From Candidatus Mediterraneibacter pullicola (GTDB lineage Bacteria > Bacillota > Clostridia > Lachnospirales > Lachnospiraceae): 64,000 nucleotides of DNA. The stretch is from contig DXAK01000030.1 of assembly GCA_019117065.1 (NCBI GenBank), positions 1 to 64,000 on the forward strand. The letters run 5' to 3'. Position 1 is the first letter of the stretch, and each line of letters opens with the position of its first letter. Below are positions 9,684-17,507 of this stretch, piece by piece. The notes beneath the pieces were generated by a model. The model was given only the letters and a program-made list of their open reading frames with translations, was not told the DNA's origin and ran no database searches. Both the position numbers and the translations under genes were made by a program.

Positions 9684-9699
9684 AGTAAACCTGTTTACT
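9684..9699. promoter_or_regulatory. Perfect palindromic operator-like site in the lyase leader
   Basis: AGTAAACCTGTTTACT has two perfect 7-base arms around CT. It sits just downstream of the lyase -10 box and upstream of the ribosome binding site. The shape (16-bp symmetric site) is like LacI-family operators; a RegR-like LacI repressor controls the analogous pneumococcal locus, but none is encoded in this window. Confidence 0.6.
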
Positions 9700-9904
9700 T
9701 GATTTCCATTCTAATGTATCTGTGCGGCTTGCACAAGTAAAACATAATGATTATTTTTCACAAAATATCCACTTATTTTTTGTACACAAACACGAATTTC
9801 TTTCTTTTTTACATATTTTTTACTTAGTAAACTACTGGCGCTTTATTTTATTTTTTTGCATATTCCCCGCATAATAACTCTTTGTTATCCCGCAATCCGC
9901 ATAT

Positions 9905-9942
9905 AAAAACAGTGGAGTATCATACACACTCCACTGCTTTTC
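9905..9942 (-). terminator. Terminator of the EIIA / carbohydrate-binding gene pair
   Basis: On the minus strand the stem CAGTGGAGT / ACTCCACTG (arms 9928-9936 and 9910-9918) is followed by TTTTTATA, a typical intrinsic terminator shape, 70-odd bases after the stop of the upstream gene. Confidence 0.75.
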
Positions 9943-10008
9943 TTACATATCCCGCTATTTTATAATATGATCCTAATATCCGCTGTTATATAAGCCTGAT
10001 ATCTGCTG

Positions 10009-10800
10009 TTATTTACTTTCTGTTCCATATACTTCAATCTGGGTTAATGCCGGGAACGGGGACGGATCGTCTGCCTTTATCAGCCTGCCCAGCTTCAGCC
10101 ATGTAATCCCTTTTCTGACAAGGGGAATTACATGAGATCTGGAGCTTTTTTCCAATTCCACTGTTTCCTCCGTTCCGTCAGAAAATGTTAATGTAACCTG
10201 CGTCCACCAATTGTCGTGCGGAAAGTCTGCACGGGTATAGAGCAAAATTTTATCAAAATCTACTGGCCGTCCGAACTCAAGAGTCAGCTCAGCGTCATCC
10301 TGCATATTGATTCCCCATGACCCATAAGGCCATCTCCCATGAGAGTCATTTGCGAGAAGTCCGTCAATAGCATTTCTGGCAGCAAAGACCGACTCTCCTC
10401 TTGTTTCCACATTTGCCGAGGCATGAGGCCAGTATCCTGTATCACCATGCTGGTCCATTGGATTGTGAGCCAGATTTCTATACCTGTTTACCTCCCACTC
10501 TTCAGCCGGGCGCATTGTAAGATAATGCCTTTCCCCGGTAAAAGCTTTAGGATTATAACATAATTTTTTTTCTTCAAAGGGTATGTCAAATACGATCTCT
10601 TCTCTGGTCAGATAGACAAACGATTCATCCATGACATCATCTGCCCTCAGCACGTAAAACGTATCTATGCTTCCAGCTCGGAATACTATCCGATCGCCCT
10701 CTCCATACTCCCCTTTCCATGCAAGGACAACCTGTCCTTCAGCATACGCTTCTGCCTTGATAACGCCATTTCCATCAATGATCTGAATTCTATTTTCCAC
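10009..10800 (-). CDS. Protein with discoidin-like (F5/8 C-type) domain in the polysaccharide locus
   Basis: A 263-residue protein starting at a GTG (10798-10800) behind GGAGG with 9-base spacing. There is no signal peptide. The N-terminal 90 residues form a strand-rich region (GDRIVFRAGSIDTFYVLRAD) and the C-terminal 150 look like a galactose-binding/discoidin sandwich: NAIDGLLANDSHGRWPYGSW, ELTLEFGRPVDFDKILLYTR, WWTQVTLTFSDGTEETVEL, ITQIEVYGTE-like end. It lies between EIIA and the lyase gene, so it probably handles or binds the oligosaccharide, but no catalytic residues were recognised and no enzymatic function is claimed. It is separated from EIIA by 26 bases and probably shares its transcript. 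Confidence 0.6.
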   Translation of the reverse strand: MENRIQIIDGNGVIKAEAYAEGQVVLAWKGEYGEGDRIVFRAGSIDTFYVLRADDVMDESFVYLTREEIVFDIPFEEKKLCYNPKAFTGERHYLTMRPAEEWEVNRYRNLAHNPMDQHGDTGYWPHASANVETRGESVFAARNAIDGLLANDSHGRWPYGSWGINMQDDAELTLEFGRPVDFDKILLYTRADFPHDNWWTQVTLTFSDGTEETVELEKSSRSHVIPLVRKGITWLKLGRLIKADDPSPFPALTQIEVYGTESK

Positions 10801-10826
10801 CTTTATTATCCTCCAGTAAACTCTAC

Positions 10827-11264
10827 TTAAATTCCATCCTCATCTGAGTCATCTTCTACTTCTTCCTCAAGTTCAAAAAGGGTCATTGCATCTTTCCCCT
10901 CTACAATCGCTGCTTCAGCCAGATCACGCGCATTGTCAAACATTTCGATCATAGTTGCGCAGGCAAGAAGCAAAGCAAAACTTGTCCCTGCTACAACCTG
11001 GATCCCCATATCCTGACGCTCAAATTTACTCTCCACCGCCATCTTAAACGGAGATCCCCCCAGAAGGTCTGAGAGAACCAGAATACTCCCTTCCTCTTTA
11101 AGCTCGTCAAAAGCCGCATTTAGATTCGCTTTCAATGTATCCGTGGATTCTCCCTCAACGAAATCCACAAATTTTATGTGAGAAGATCCTCCGTAAATCA
11201 GTTTCAAACTGGATTCAAGCCCTGTTGCAAAATTGCCGTGTCCTGTTACAACTATTCCTACCAT
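10827..11264 (-). CDS. PTS mannose-family EIIA component
   Basis: A 145-residue cytoplasmic phosphocarrier. The opening MVGIVVTGHGNFATGLESS places the phosphorylated histidine at His9, and LVLSDLLGGSPF is the conserved loop that packs near it. It receives phosphate from HPr and gives it to EIIB (2152-2643). The ATG at 11264 follows TAGGAGGATGATAAG. The C-terminus is unusually acidic (EEEVEDDSDEDGI). It is the first gene of the two-gene unit ending at the 9905 terminator, so EIIA is made from a different promoter than the rest of its PTS. Confidence 0.94.
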   Translation of the reverse strand: MVGIVVTGHGNFATGLESSLKLIYGGSSHIKFVDFVEGESTDTLKANLNAAFDELKEEGSILVLSDLLGGSPFKMAVESKFERQDMGIQVVAGTSFALLLACATMIEMFDNARDLAEAAIVEGKDAMTLFELEEEVEDDSDEDGI

Positions 11265-11300
11265 CTTATCATCCTCCTAATTTCTATATAAGCTGGCTGT

Positions 11301-11330
11301 ATCATAAAACAATGTCAGCAGTCACGTCAA
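11301..11330 (-). promoter_or_regulatory. Promoter of the EIIA operon
   Basis: On the minus strand TTGACG (11325-11330) and TATGAT (11301-11306) are 18 bases apart, about 35 bases before the EIIA start. No sigma-54 type -24/-12 element was found, although many mannose-family PTS genes in Firmicutes use one. Confidence 0.6.
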
Positions 11331-11445
11331 TTATATCAAAAAAAGAAGCTTTTTTTGCAATATAATGTTATGATTTGCAATATTCGCCGGCACCCCTGCT
11401 TGTTTTTATCTGACTTATGATGAGTATATTAAATACTGCTTTCTG

Positions 11446-12168
11446 TTACTTTAATTCTGTACGCCGGATTATTGCATAAGAGCCAGTTCCTAAAATCACT
11501 GCAAGTACAAATAGTGTCAAAGCGGGGAATATATAGTTAATTGTCCCATCCGCCATAAAGCCCATTGCTTTCATTAAAAATTCTAGAATATTACCGACAA
11601 TTTCGGCAGTAAATACATATCTGAACAGCGCAATAATCAGCAAGATAATTCCGCCAAAAACAACAGCTAAATAAATTGACACTTTCTTTCCCACTTTGTT
11701 TATCACGAGTATAATTAAATAGAGCAGGCAGCAAAATGTTACATAAAGGAGAAACAGCCACAGCCAGTTCATAAATATGTTGTCATAGCCATATATAGCG
11801 CCATAAACGGAAAAATAGTTATTATTGATATGGTACATTAGATTTCCCACCACTGCATCAACAAGTGCCATTGTTCCAGAAATAAAACAGAACATTGCAA
11901 TTGTCGCAATAAAAATATATTTACGGATAAATCCATTCTGTATCAGCATTTTGAAATCATCTTTAAACCCTAACATCCCCAAAATACTAATATAGACCAA
12001 TGAATTTATCTCCAAACAATTTGTTCCTATATTCTCAAAAGTACCCATTATAATTCCAACGATAATTGCAATAAAACCCACAATGGCAAACTGGATTGCA
12101 TAGAAAATCCAAATATACTTAAATGAAGTCATACATTCATACTGAATAATAGATTTCAAATTTTTCAT
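11446..12168 (-). CDS. ABC-2 type transporter membrane protein
   Basis: A 240-residue hydrophobic protein with about six predicted membrane segments (for example YAIQFAIVGFIAIIVGIIMG, IFIATIAMFCFISGTMALVDA, LFLLYVTFCCLLYLIILVIN, ALTLFVLAVILGTGSYAII). It begins 2 bases from the stop of the ATPase gene and must be its permease partner. Together with the GntR gene it forms a ytr-like unit. In Bacillus such units respond to cell-wall antibiotics, but the substrate here is unknown and could be a peptide or lipid-linked compound. Confidence 0.85.
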   Translation of the reverse strand: MKNLKSIIQYECMTSFKYIWIFYAIQFAIVGFIAIIVGIIMGTFENIGTNCLEINSLVYISILGMLGFKDDFKMLIQNGFIRKYIFIATIAMFCFISGTMALVDAVVGNLMYHINNNYFSVYGAIYGYDNIFMNWLWLFLLYVTFCCLLYLIILVINKVGKKVSIYLAVVFGGIILLIIALFRYVFTAEIVGNILEFLMKAMGFMADGTINYIFPALTLFVLAVILGTGSYAIIRRTELK

Positions 12169-12169
12169 A

Positions 12170-13036
12170 TTAGTTACCGCCTTTCTCTGTCAATTTGACA
12201 AACAATTTTTGCAGGTTCATAGTTGAAAATGATAGATTACCCATCTTAGGAAGCGGTGTTTTTTCTCCCATTACATAGGCTATTTTAAGATTTCCCAATT
12301 CATCATATCCGATAACATTTTTATCAGCACAATAAGCGTCTACTTCATGTGCCAGACCAGATACACTATAGCCTGTTTCCAATAGCGAACTCACATTATC
12401 CTGCAATAACACTTTGCCTTTATCAATCAAGACCACTTCCTCAATTATATTGGCCACTTCTTCAATAAGGTGAGTTGCAATAATGATTGTTCGTTCACTG
12501 TTTTCATAGTCTTTTAAAAGCAAGTCATAGAACAATTCTCTGTGATTAGCGTCTAAACCAAGAACTGGCTCATCAAAAATCACATACGGGACATTCAGAG
12601 ACAAGGCAGCTGTCAACTTGAAAATAGACTGGTATCCTTTTGATAATGCCTTAAACTTTTTGTTCGTATTGAGATTAAATTTTCCTGCAATCTCAAAAGC
12701 CTCTTCTTTATTAAAATCATCATAAAAACGGTCAATCCATTTGAATAGGTCTTTGATTTTTAAGTTTGTATCATACAAATCTGCTTCACTCATACAGAAA
12801 ACCTTATCGTGAACCTTCATATTTTCCTTTGCCGGAATATTATCAATAAGAACCTCTCCGCTGTCTGCAAAAATACGATTAGCTATAATGTTAATAAGAG
12901 TAGATTTTCCAGCGCCATTTCTTCCCAAAAACCCATAAATTTTTCCATGTTCAAAAGAAAAAGAAACATCGTCAAGTGCGGTAATATCTTTATACTGCTT
13001 GGTAACATTTTTAATTTGAATCGCATTCATTTTCAT
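12170..13036 (-). CDS. ABC transporter ATP-binding protein (YtrB-like)
   Basis: ATPase of 288 residues with Walker A GFLGRNGAGKSTLINI, a degenerate signature (LSKGYQSIFKLTAAL), Walker B PYVIFDEPVLGLD and the switch histidine in IIIATHLIEE. Residues beyond about 220 form a short accessory domain, as in ABC-2 exporters. The start codon lies inside the end of the GntR gene (26-base overlap), and AAAGGGGTT precedes it. It powers the 240-residue permease that follows directly. Confidence 0.92.
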   Translation of the reverse strand: MKMNAIQIKNVTKQYKDITALDDVSFSFEHGKIYGFLGRNGAGKSTLINIIANRIFADSGEVLIDNIPAKENMKVHDKVFCMSEADLYDTNLKIKDLFKWIDRFYDDFNKEEAFEIAGKFNLNTNKKFKALSKGYQSIFKLTAALSLNVPYVIFDEPVLGLDANHRELFYDLLLKDYENSERTIIIATHLIEEVANIIEEVVLIDKGKVLLQDNVSSLLETGYSVSGLAHEVDAYCADKNVIGYDELGNLKIAYVMGEKTPLPKMGNLSFSTMNLQKLFVKLTEKGGN

Positions 13037-13397
13037 AACCCCTTTCTATCAGCGAAATAATTTCTTTTTTAGTCATATGCAATTTGTTAGCTTCATCAAT
13101 CAGCGTCGCTATAAACTGATCATAGAATTGCCCCTGCCTTTTCTGACGTATTTTTTCAACCGCACCCTCTTTTACAAACATTCCTAAACCTCTTTTCTTA
13201 TAGATGATCTCTTCGTCCACAAGTAAATTCATTCCTTTCAAAACAGTGTGAGGATTGATATTCAACAGAGCGGATATTTCATTTGTTGAAGGAATTTTTG
13301 TTTCTTCTGGATATACCCCAGTAAAGATAGAATCCTCTAACTGCTCTGCAATCTGAATGAATATAGGCTTTTCTATATTCGGATTTATGTTCACCAT
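13011..13397 (-). CDS. GntR-family regulator, YtrA subfamily
   Basis: A short (128-residue) GntR protein with a winged helix at about residues 10-80 (FIQIAEQLEDSIFTGVYPEE, STNEISALLNINPHTVLKG, IIYKKRGLGMFV) and only a brief helical C-terminus, the YtrA type without a ligand-binding domain. The ATG at 13395-13397 after AGGGGTGAT is preferred over the upstream in-frame TTG. It heads the operon with the ABC transporter and probably represses it. Confidence 0.92.
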   Translation of the reverse strand: MVNINPNIEKPIFIQIAEQLEDSIFTGVYPEETKIPSTNEISALLNINPHTVLKGMNLLVDEEIIYKKRGLGMFVKEGAVEKIRQKRQGQFYDQFIATLIDEANKLHMTKKEIISLIERGYENECDSN

Positions 13398-13421
13398 ATC
13401 ACCCCTTTTGTTTGTATGTTT

Positions 13422-13482
13422 GTTAGTCAAGTAGCTAACTATCTTTCAAGCACAATATAACCGGTTTGCAGTGTGTTGTCAA
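13422..13482 (-). promoter_or_regulatory. Promoter and inverted repeat of the GntR-ABC operon
   Basis: On the minus strand TTGACA (13477-13482) and TATATT (13454-13459) with 17-base spacing form a near-consensus promoter. Between it and the start codon lies GTTAG-N8-CTAAC (13422-13439), a candidate site for the GntR product or for an iron-type repressor (the half sites match those upstream of the siderophore genes). Confidence 0.7.
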
Positions 13483-13522
13483 TAAATTTTTATAGCTTTA
13501 AAATTCTTTTTTCATTTGGATA

Positions 13523-13550
13523 TAAAAAAGCCGTCCATTCCTGAACGGCT
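13523..13550 (-). terminator. Terminator of the siderophore transport operon
   Basis: Minus-strand hairpin AGCCGTTCAG...(loop)...GGACGGCT followed directly by TTTTTTAT, 38 bases after the stop of the binding-protein gene. Confidence 0.85.
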
Positions 13551-13587
13551 AAAGTAACATGATGATTTCCGTGTTGTCAGTTCTATC

Positions 13588-14601
13588 CTACAAAAGGGCC
13601 CCTTCCAGATCCTGAAGCATGATATCCAGCGCACTGATCCCGCCTTCCGCAGTGTACCACACGGCTGGATGCTCCAGATATACGATGTTCCCGTTTTTAT
13701 ATGCGTCTGTCCCTTTCACAAGTTCGTTCTCCACGATTTCCTGCGCAAGCTGTGCGCCCTCCGCATTGATCGCGGCGTCGCGGTCCATAACGAAAATGTA
13801 CTGGGGATCCTTCTCGACCACAAACTCAAAGGACGCCTCGTTCCCATGTGTAGAAGTAGCAGCATCTGCATCAACTCCCACATTCTCAAATCCAATCTCA
13901 TTTCCAATCATGGAGCAGCGCCCGTCATTTCCCAGAATATTAAATCCACCACTGGTACACAGGCCGATAATGGCGGTTTTATCCGCTGCAAATGAAGCCA
14001 GCTTTTCTATTCGTGCATCAAATCCTTCCATCAGGCTCTCTACTTCCTCCTGTTTCCCAAAGATAGAAGCGATTGTTTCCGCATTCTCACGGACGCTTTG
14101 AACAACTCCTTTTTCTATGTCCGTCGAGAGATATACAACCGGTGCGATCTTGCTTAAATCGTCGTAAACAGAGGCCAGTCTTCCGCCAATAAAGATCACC
14201 TCAGGCTCACACTCCATAACCGCCTCCATGTCTGCCTCTTTGATCGTTCCAAGCTTTGCCACCTCTTCACTTGTCACATAATCCTGAAGGTAGTCAAGGG
14301 ATGTGTCAGCGCTTCCGACAACACGCTCTCCTTCTCCCAGACTGTCAATAATATCAAGTGACGGCATGTCCAGAATAGCCACTTTCTCCGGCTTGTAGGG
14401 AACCTCAAGCTCTATCTCCTCACCGTTTCCATTTAAACTAGTAATGGTAATTGTCTCAAGTTCTGCCGCTTCGGCGCTATTGCCGCTGGATTCTTCCGCG
14501 CTGACATCCGTCCCGGTATTTCCCTGTGCCGAGCACGCCGCCAGCGAAAACACCATCACTCCTGCTACCATCAGTGTAATCAGTCTCTTTTTCATTTTCA
14601 A
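13588..14601 (-). CDS. Siderophore ABC transporter substrate-binding lipoprotein (YclQ/CeuE-like)
   Basis: A 337-residue lipoprotein: signal peptide with lipobox LAAC (Cys near residue 23), a Ser/Glu-rich linker, then a two-lobed periplasmic-binding fold of the FepB/FhuD kind (VAILDMPSLDIIDSLG, EVIFIGGRLASVYDDL, TAIIGLCTSGGFNILG, EHPAVWYTAEGGISAL). HPAVWY near the C-terminus is the Tyr-containing loop seen in the petrobactin/catecholate binders YclQ and CeuE. It would capture a ferric siderophore outside the membrane and deliver it to the two permeases encoded upstream. It is last in the operon. The precise siderophore is not determined. Confidence 0.88.
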   Translation of the reverse strand: MKMKKRLITLMVAGVMVFSLAACSAQGNTGTDVSAEESSGNSAEAAELETITITSLNGNGEEIELEVPYKPEKVAILDMPSLDIIDSLGEGERVVGSADTSLDYLQDYVTSEEVAKLGTIKEADMEAVMECEPEVIFIGGRLASVYDDLSKIAPVVYLSTDIEKGVVQSVRENAETIASIFGKQEEVESLMEGFDARIEKLASFAADKTAIIGLCTSGGFNILGNDGRCSMIGNEIGFENVGVDADAATSTHGNEASFEFVVEKDPQYIFVMDRDAAINAEGAQLAQEIVENELVKGTDAYKNGNIVYLEHPAVWYTAEGGISALDIMLQDLEGALL

Positions 14602-14613
14602 TCTTCTCTCCTT

Positions 14614-15366
14614 TTAATAATATATTGACAATGGTTTCCCCTGTATTCTCTGAATTTCAAAGTCTACCTTGTATATTTCTGAAAGATTTTCCTTTGTCAT
14701 AACTTCTTCTACTGTTCCGAATTTTGCAATCCTGCCATTTGCGAATGCACAAATATAATCAGAATAAAACGCCGCGTAATTGATCTCATGAAGTACCAGC
14801 ACCACTGTTTTTCCCAGCTCATCACACAGTCTGCGGACAATTTTCATCATATTTGTCGCATGATAGATATCCAGATTGTTGGTCGGTTCGTCCAGCAGCA
14901 CATATTCCGTGTCCTGCGCGATAACCATAGCGATCAGAGCCCTCTGTCTCTGCCCTCCCGACAATTCATCAATATACCTGTCCCTGAACTCCTCCAGCTC
15001 CATATAACTGATAGCCCTGTCGATCATCTCCATGTCTTCTTTCCCAAGACGGTTTCCCGAATGAGGGAATCTTCCGAAAGCCACCAATTCCTGCACCGTA
15101 AGTTTCATCTGGATATGATTGTTCTGCGTAAGTATAGCAAGTTTCTTTGAGAGTTTTTTGCTCTTCCATCTGCCGATGTCCTCTCCCTGAAAATCAACCA
15201 TGCCCGAGTCTCTCGCAACCAATCTGGAAATAATTCCCATAACCGTGGACTTCCCCGCTCCGTTGGGCCCGATCAAAGATATCACCTTTCCCTTCGGAAT
15301 CTCAAACGAAACAGAATCCACAACCGGTTTTCCGTCATATTTTTTTGTCAGTTCCTTTATTATCAC
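14614..15366 (-). CDS. Siderophore ABC transporter ATP-binding protein (YclP/CeuD-like)
   Basis: A 250-residue ATPase with Walker A ISLIGPNGAGKSTVMGII, signature ELSGGQRQRALIAMVIAQ, Walker B YVLLDEPTNNLDIYH and switch His in VLVLHEINYAAF. The family is the FepC/FecE group that drives uptake of ferric siderophores. It starts 3 bases after the permease stop and ends 12 bases before the binding-protein start, within one operon. Confidence 0.94.
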   Translation of the reverse strand: MIIKELTKKYDGKPVVDSVSFEIPKGKVISLIGPNGAGKSTVMGIISRLVARDSGMVDFQGEDIGRWKSKKLSKKLAILTQNNHIQMKLTVQELVAFGRFPHSGNRLGKEDMEMIDRAISYMELEEFRDRYIDELSGGQRQRALIAMVIAQDTEYVLLDEPTNNLDIYHATNMMKIVRRLCDELGKTVVLVLHEINYAAFYSDYICAFANGRIAKFGTVEEVMTKENLSEIYKVDFEIQRIQGKPLSIYY

Positions 15367-15369
15367 CTG

Positions 15370-16347
15370 TCAAACCCTCCGTCTTACCAGTAGCAGATAC
15401 AGGAAATATATCCCGCCTCCTACTGTAATAAATACGCTCACTGGTATGGTATATGTAAACACATGCTCCACAATGAGCTGTCCGCCCACAAGCACAATCA
15501 CTCCGAACAGTGCGCTGCCAAGAATCAGCTGTCCATGCCGGTAAGTCTGAAGAAGCTGGCGTGCCAGATTCGCAATAATAAGACCCAGAAATGAAATCGG
15601 TCCCACCATTGCTGTCGCCACTGCTATACAGCTCACAACTCCTAGAAGCAGCCTGCGGATTGTTTTGTCATAATCCACGCCAAGATTGATTGCCTGCTGT
15701 CTGCCAAGAGTAATAACATTGAGCAGGGCCAGATCTTTTCTCAGTACAAAGATCAGAAGAGCAAGGATGACCAGCGAGAATATAATGATTTCCGAATTCA
15801 CATTACTGAAGCTGGCTACAAGCGTGCTTAAAAGATTATCGTATTCATTTGGATCCATCACTCTCGTAAGTGTGGACTGCATACTCGAAAAAAAGGACGT
15901 CAACACAGTTCCAATCAACAATACATACAGGACATTGTAGTTTGTCTTTTTAAACAGCCAGCCATAGATCAGCATTGCTGTCACTCCCATGATGATCAGA
16001 TCTGCCGCAAATGAAAGGTTCGCATTATTCGCCAGCATACTTGTGGAGCCAGCAAAAAATATTACTGCCGTATGGATCAGTGTATACAGGGAATTCATGC
16101 CCAGCAAGCATGGCGTCACTATCGTATTACTGATCACCGACTGAAATATAAGCGATGCCCCGCCGATGGCAAACGCGGTGATCACCATAACAGCAAGCTT
16201 CGGCGCCCTGATCTCCATCGCATACGCGAACAGCCTTTCATTGTTAAAATTCACATCCACCAGCATGTATGCTCCCATAGCAATTACTGCCAGCACGCTC
16301 ATAACGGTAAGCTTCCGAATATTCGCATAATATATTTTTGTCTTCAT
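15370..16347 (-). CDS. Siderophore ABC transporter permease 2 (FecCD family)
   Basis: A 325-residue FecCD-type permease with multiple membrane segments. Motifs visible are GASLIFQSVISNTIVTPCLL (the G-ALQ--t-NpLA-P-lLG equivalent), LLGVVSCIAVATAMVGPISF and FLGLIIANLARQL, the cytoplasmic coupling loop to the ATPase. It overlaps the stop of the first permease by 4 bases. Gene order permease, permease, ATPase, binding protein matches yclNOPQ and ceuBCDE. Confidence 0.93.
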   Translation of the reverse strand: MKTKIYYANIRKLTVMSVLAVIAMGAYMLVDVNFNNERLFAYAMEIRAPKLAVMVITAFAIGGASLIFQSVISNTIVTPCLLGMNSLYTLIHTAVIFFAGSTSMLANNANLSFAADLIIMGVTAMLIYGWLFKKTNYNVLYVLLIGTVLTSFFSSMQSTLTRVMDPNEYDNLLSTLVASFSNVNSEIIIFSLVILALLIFVLRKDLALLNVITLGRQQAINLGVDYDKTIRRLLLGVVSCIAVATAMVGPISFLGLIIANLARQLLQTYRHGQLILGSALFGVIVLVGGQLIVEHVFTYTIPVSVFITVGGGIYFLYLLLVRRRV

Positions 16348-17405
16348 TTTCCGTCACCTTCATCCATTCTCGGAATACTTCCGGCGCAACCTGACGACGC
16401 CGCTCCTCCTGCTACTCCTGCCATTCCCCTTATCACAACTGCCTTCCTTCCATTCTTTAACCGATATAAAAGCAGCCCTACAAAAAGAAGACTTCCAAGG
16501 ATTCCAATGATCAATTCAATCGGGAGTTCATAAGGCTGGATTACAACCCTGCCAATCATATCGCACACAAGGACAAATATCGCTCCAAACAGAGCGGTAT
16601 CCATTAGCGTTCCGCGTATCTTATCTCCCTTGAAGATTGCCACAATATTCGGTACTATCAGTCCAATATATGAAATAGCTCCCACAACAACTACTACCGA
16701 CGCCGTAATCATCGCCGCAATTGTAAGACCCATAAAAAGGACTAGATTATAAGGTACTCCCAGGTTTTTTGAAAAATCTTTTCCCATGCCCACAATATTG
16801 AAATGATTAGCAAATACAAACGCAAGGGCGACCAGTGGGACGACAAGATACACAATCTCATATCTCCCTCTGAGCACGAGCGAGAAATGCCCCACAAGCC
16901 ATGAAGATAATGCCTGGGTCATCTCATACTTATAAGCAAGATAATTTGTAATTCCGCCGATCACATTGCCGAACATGATTCCCACAAGCGGAACCATCAC
17001 CACATCTTTAAACTGAATTTTCTGGATAAACCACACAAAAACCCATGTGCCGAGAATCGCTGCCGCAAAAGCAAACAATGCCCTCCCCCAAAGTGTGGAG
17101 TTCGGCATGAACACAAGGGCCAGAAGTATACCGAACTGAGCTGACGATATCGTAGCTCCAGTCGTTGGGGAAACGAATTTATTCATACATAGCTGTTGCA
17201 TGATAAGCCCTGCCACGCTCATACCAACCCCTGTGCACAGAATGGCGAGCAGACGGGGCAAGCGCGAAATCAGGAAGATCCCCCACTGTTCCGCATCGCC
17301 AGATGCCAGTGATGACAAATCCACCTCGATGACTCCAATAAACAATGACAGAAATGCAAGCACAGTCAATGTAACTGCCAGAATAACTGTTGACTTATTT
17401 TTAAT
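16344..17405 (-). CDS. Siderophore ABC transporter permease 1 (FecCD family), unusual start
   Basis: FecCD permease with SVAGLIMQQLCMNKFVSPTT, VVVVGAISYIGLIVPNIVAI and ELIIGILGSLLFVGLLLYRL. The obvious ATG (17408-17410) is out of frame and stops after 14 codons. The only in-frame options are an ATT at 17403-17405, 8 bases after GGAGG, or a TTG at 17367-17369 with no ribosome binding site that would cut the first membrane helix in half. The ATT gives 353 residues and an intact first helix (STVILAVTLTVLAFLSLFIG). A one-base slip in the AAAAA run would also join the ATG to this frame. The C-terminal tail is unusually Gly/Ala-rich. Confidence 0.82.
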   Translation of the reverse strand: MKNKSTVILAVTLTVLAFLSLFIGVIEVDLSSLASGDAEQWGIFLISRLPRLLAILCTGVGMSVAGLIMQQLCMNKFVSPTTGATISSAQFGILLALVFMPNSTLWGRALFAFAAAILGTWVFVWFIQKIQFKDVVMVPLVGIMFGNVIGGITNYLAYKYEMTQALSSWLVGHFSLVLRGRYEIVYLVVPLVALAFVFANHFNIVGMGKDFSKNLGVPYNLVLFMGLTIAAMITASVVVVVGAISYIGLIVPNIVAIFKGDKIRGTLMDTALFGAIFVLVCDMIGRVVIQPYELPIELIIGILGSLLFVGLLLYRLKNGRKAVVIRGMAGVAGGAASSGCAGSIPRMDEGDGK

Positions 17406-17442
17406 ACCATAATCCTCCTTTCCTGTTTCGTTCAGCGAGGTG

Positions 17443-17474
17443 ATTATAGCACAGATTAGTTTAGACTAACTAAT
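17443..17474 (-). promoter_or_regulatory. Siderophore operon promoter with DtxR-like palindrome
   Basis: A -10 box TATAAT (17443-17448, with upstream TGC) is preceded by ATTAGTT-AGTCTA-AACTAAT (17455-17474), a perfect inverted repeat with 7-base arms. It resembles the DtxR/IdeR consensus TTAGGTTAGCCTAACCTAA and overlaps the spacer and -35 region, fitting iron-dependent repression. Confidence 0.62.
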
Positions 17475-17507
17475 ATCGTTTTGGAATGATTCTCCTTATC
17501 GTTTTTG

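Larger units (their letters stand above)
9681..10008. promoter_or_regulatory. Control region upstream of the lyase gene
   Basis: A 328-base gene-free stretch. On the minus strand a promoter is visible: -35 TTTACT (9736-9741), 17-base spacer, -10 TACATT (9713-9718), with an operator-like palindrome between it and the start codon. A further AGTAAAC lies at 9826-9832. The distal part contains the terminator of the upstream EIIA operon and a short imperfect direct repeat (ATATC-GCTGTTAT twice, about 9970-10012). No gene was recognised. Confidence 0.6.

Noticed and set aside
11301..11400. Sigma-54 (-24/-12) promoter upstream of EIIA, as in many mannose-type PTS genes
   Set aside because: No clear TGGCAC-N5-TTGCA element and no LevR-type activator nearby; a sigma-A promoter explains the start.
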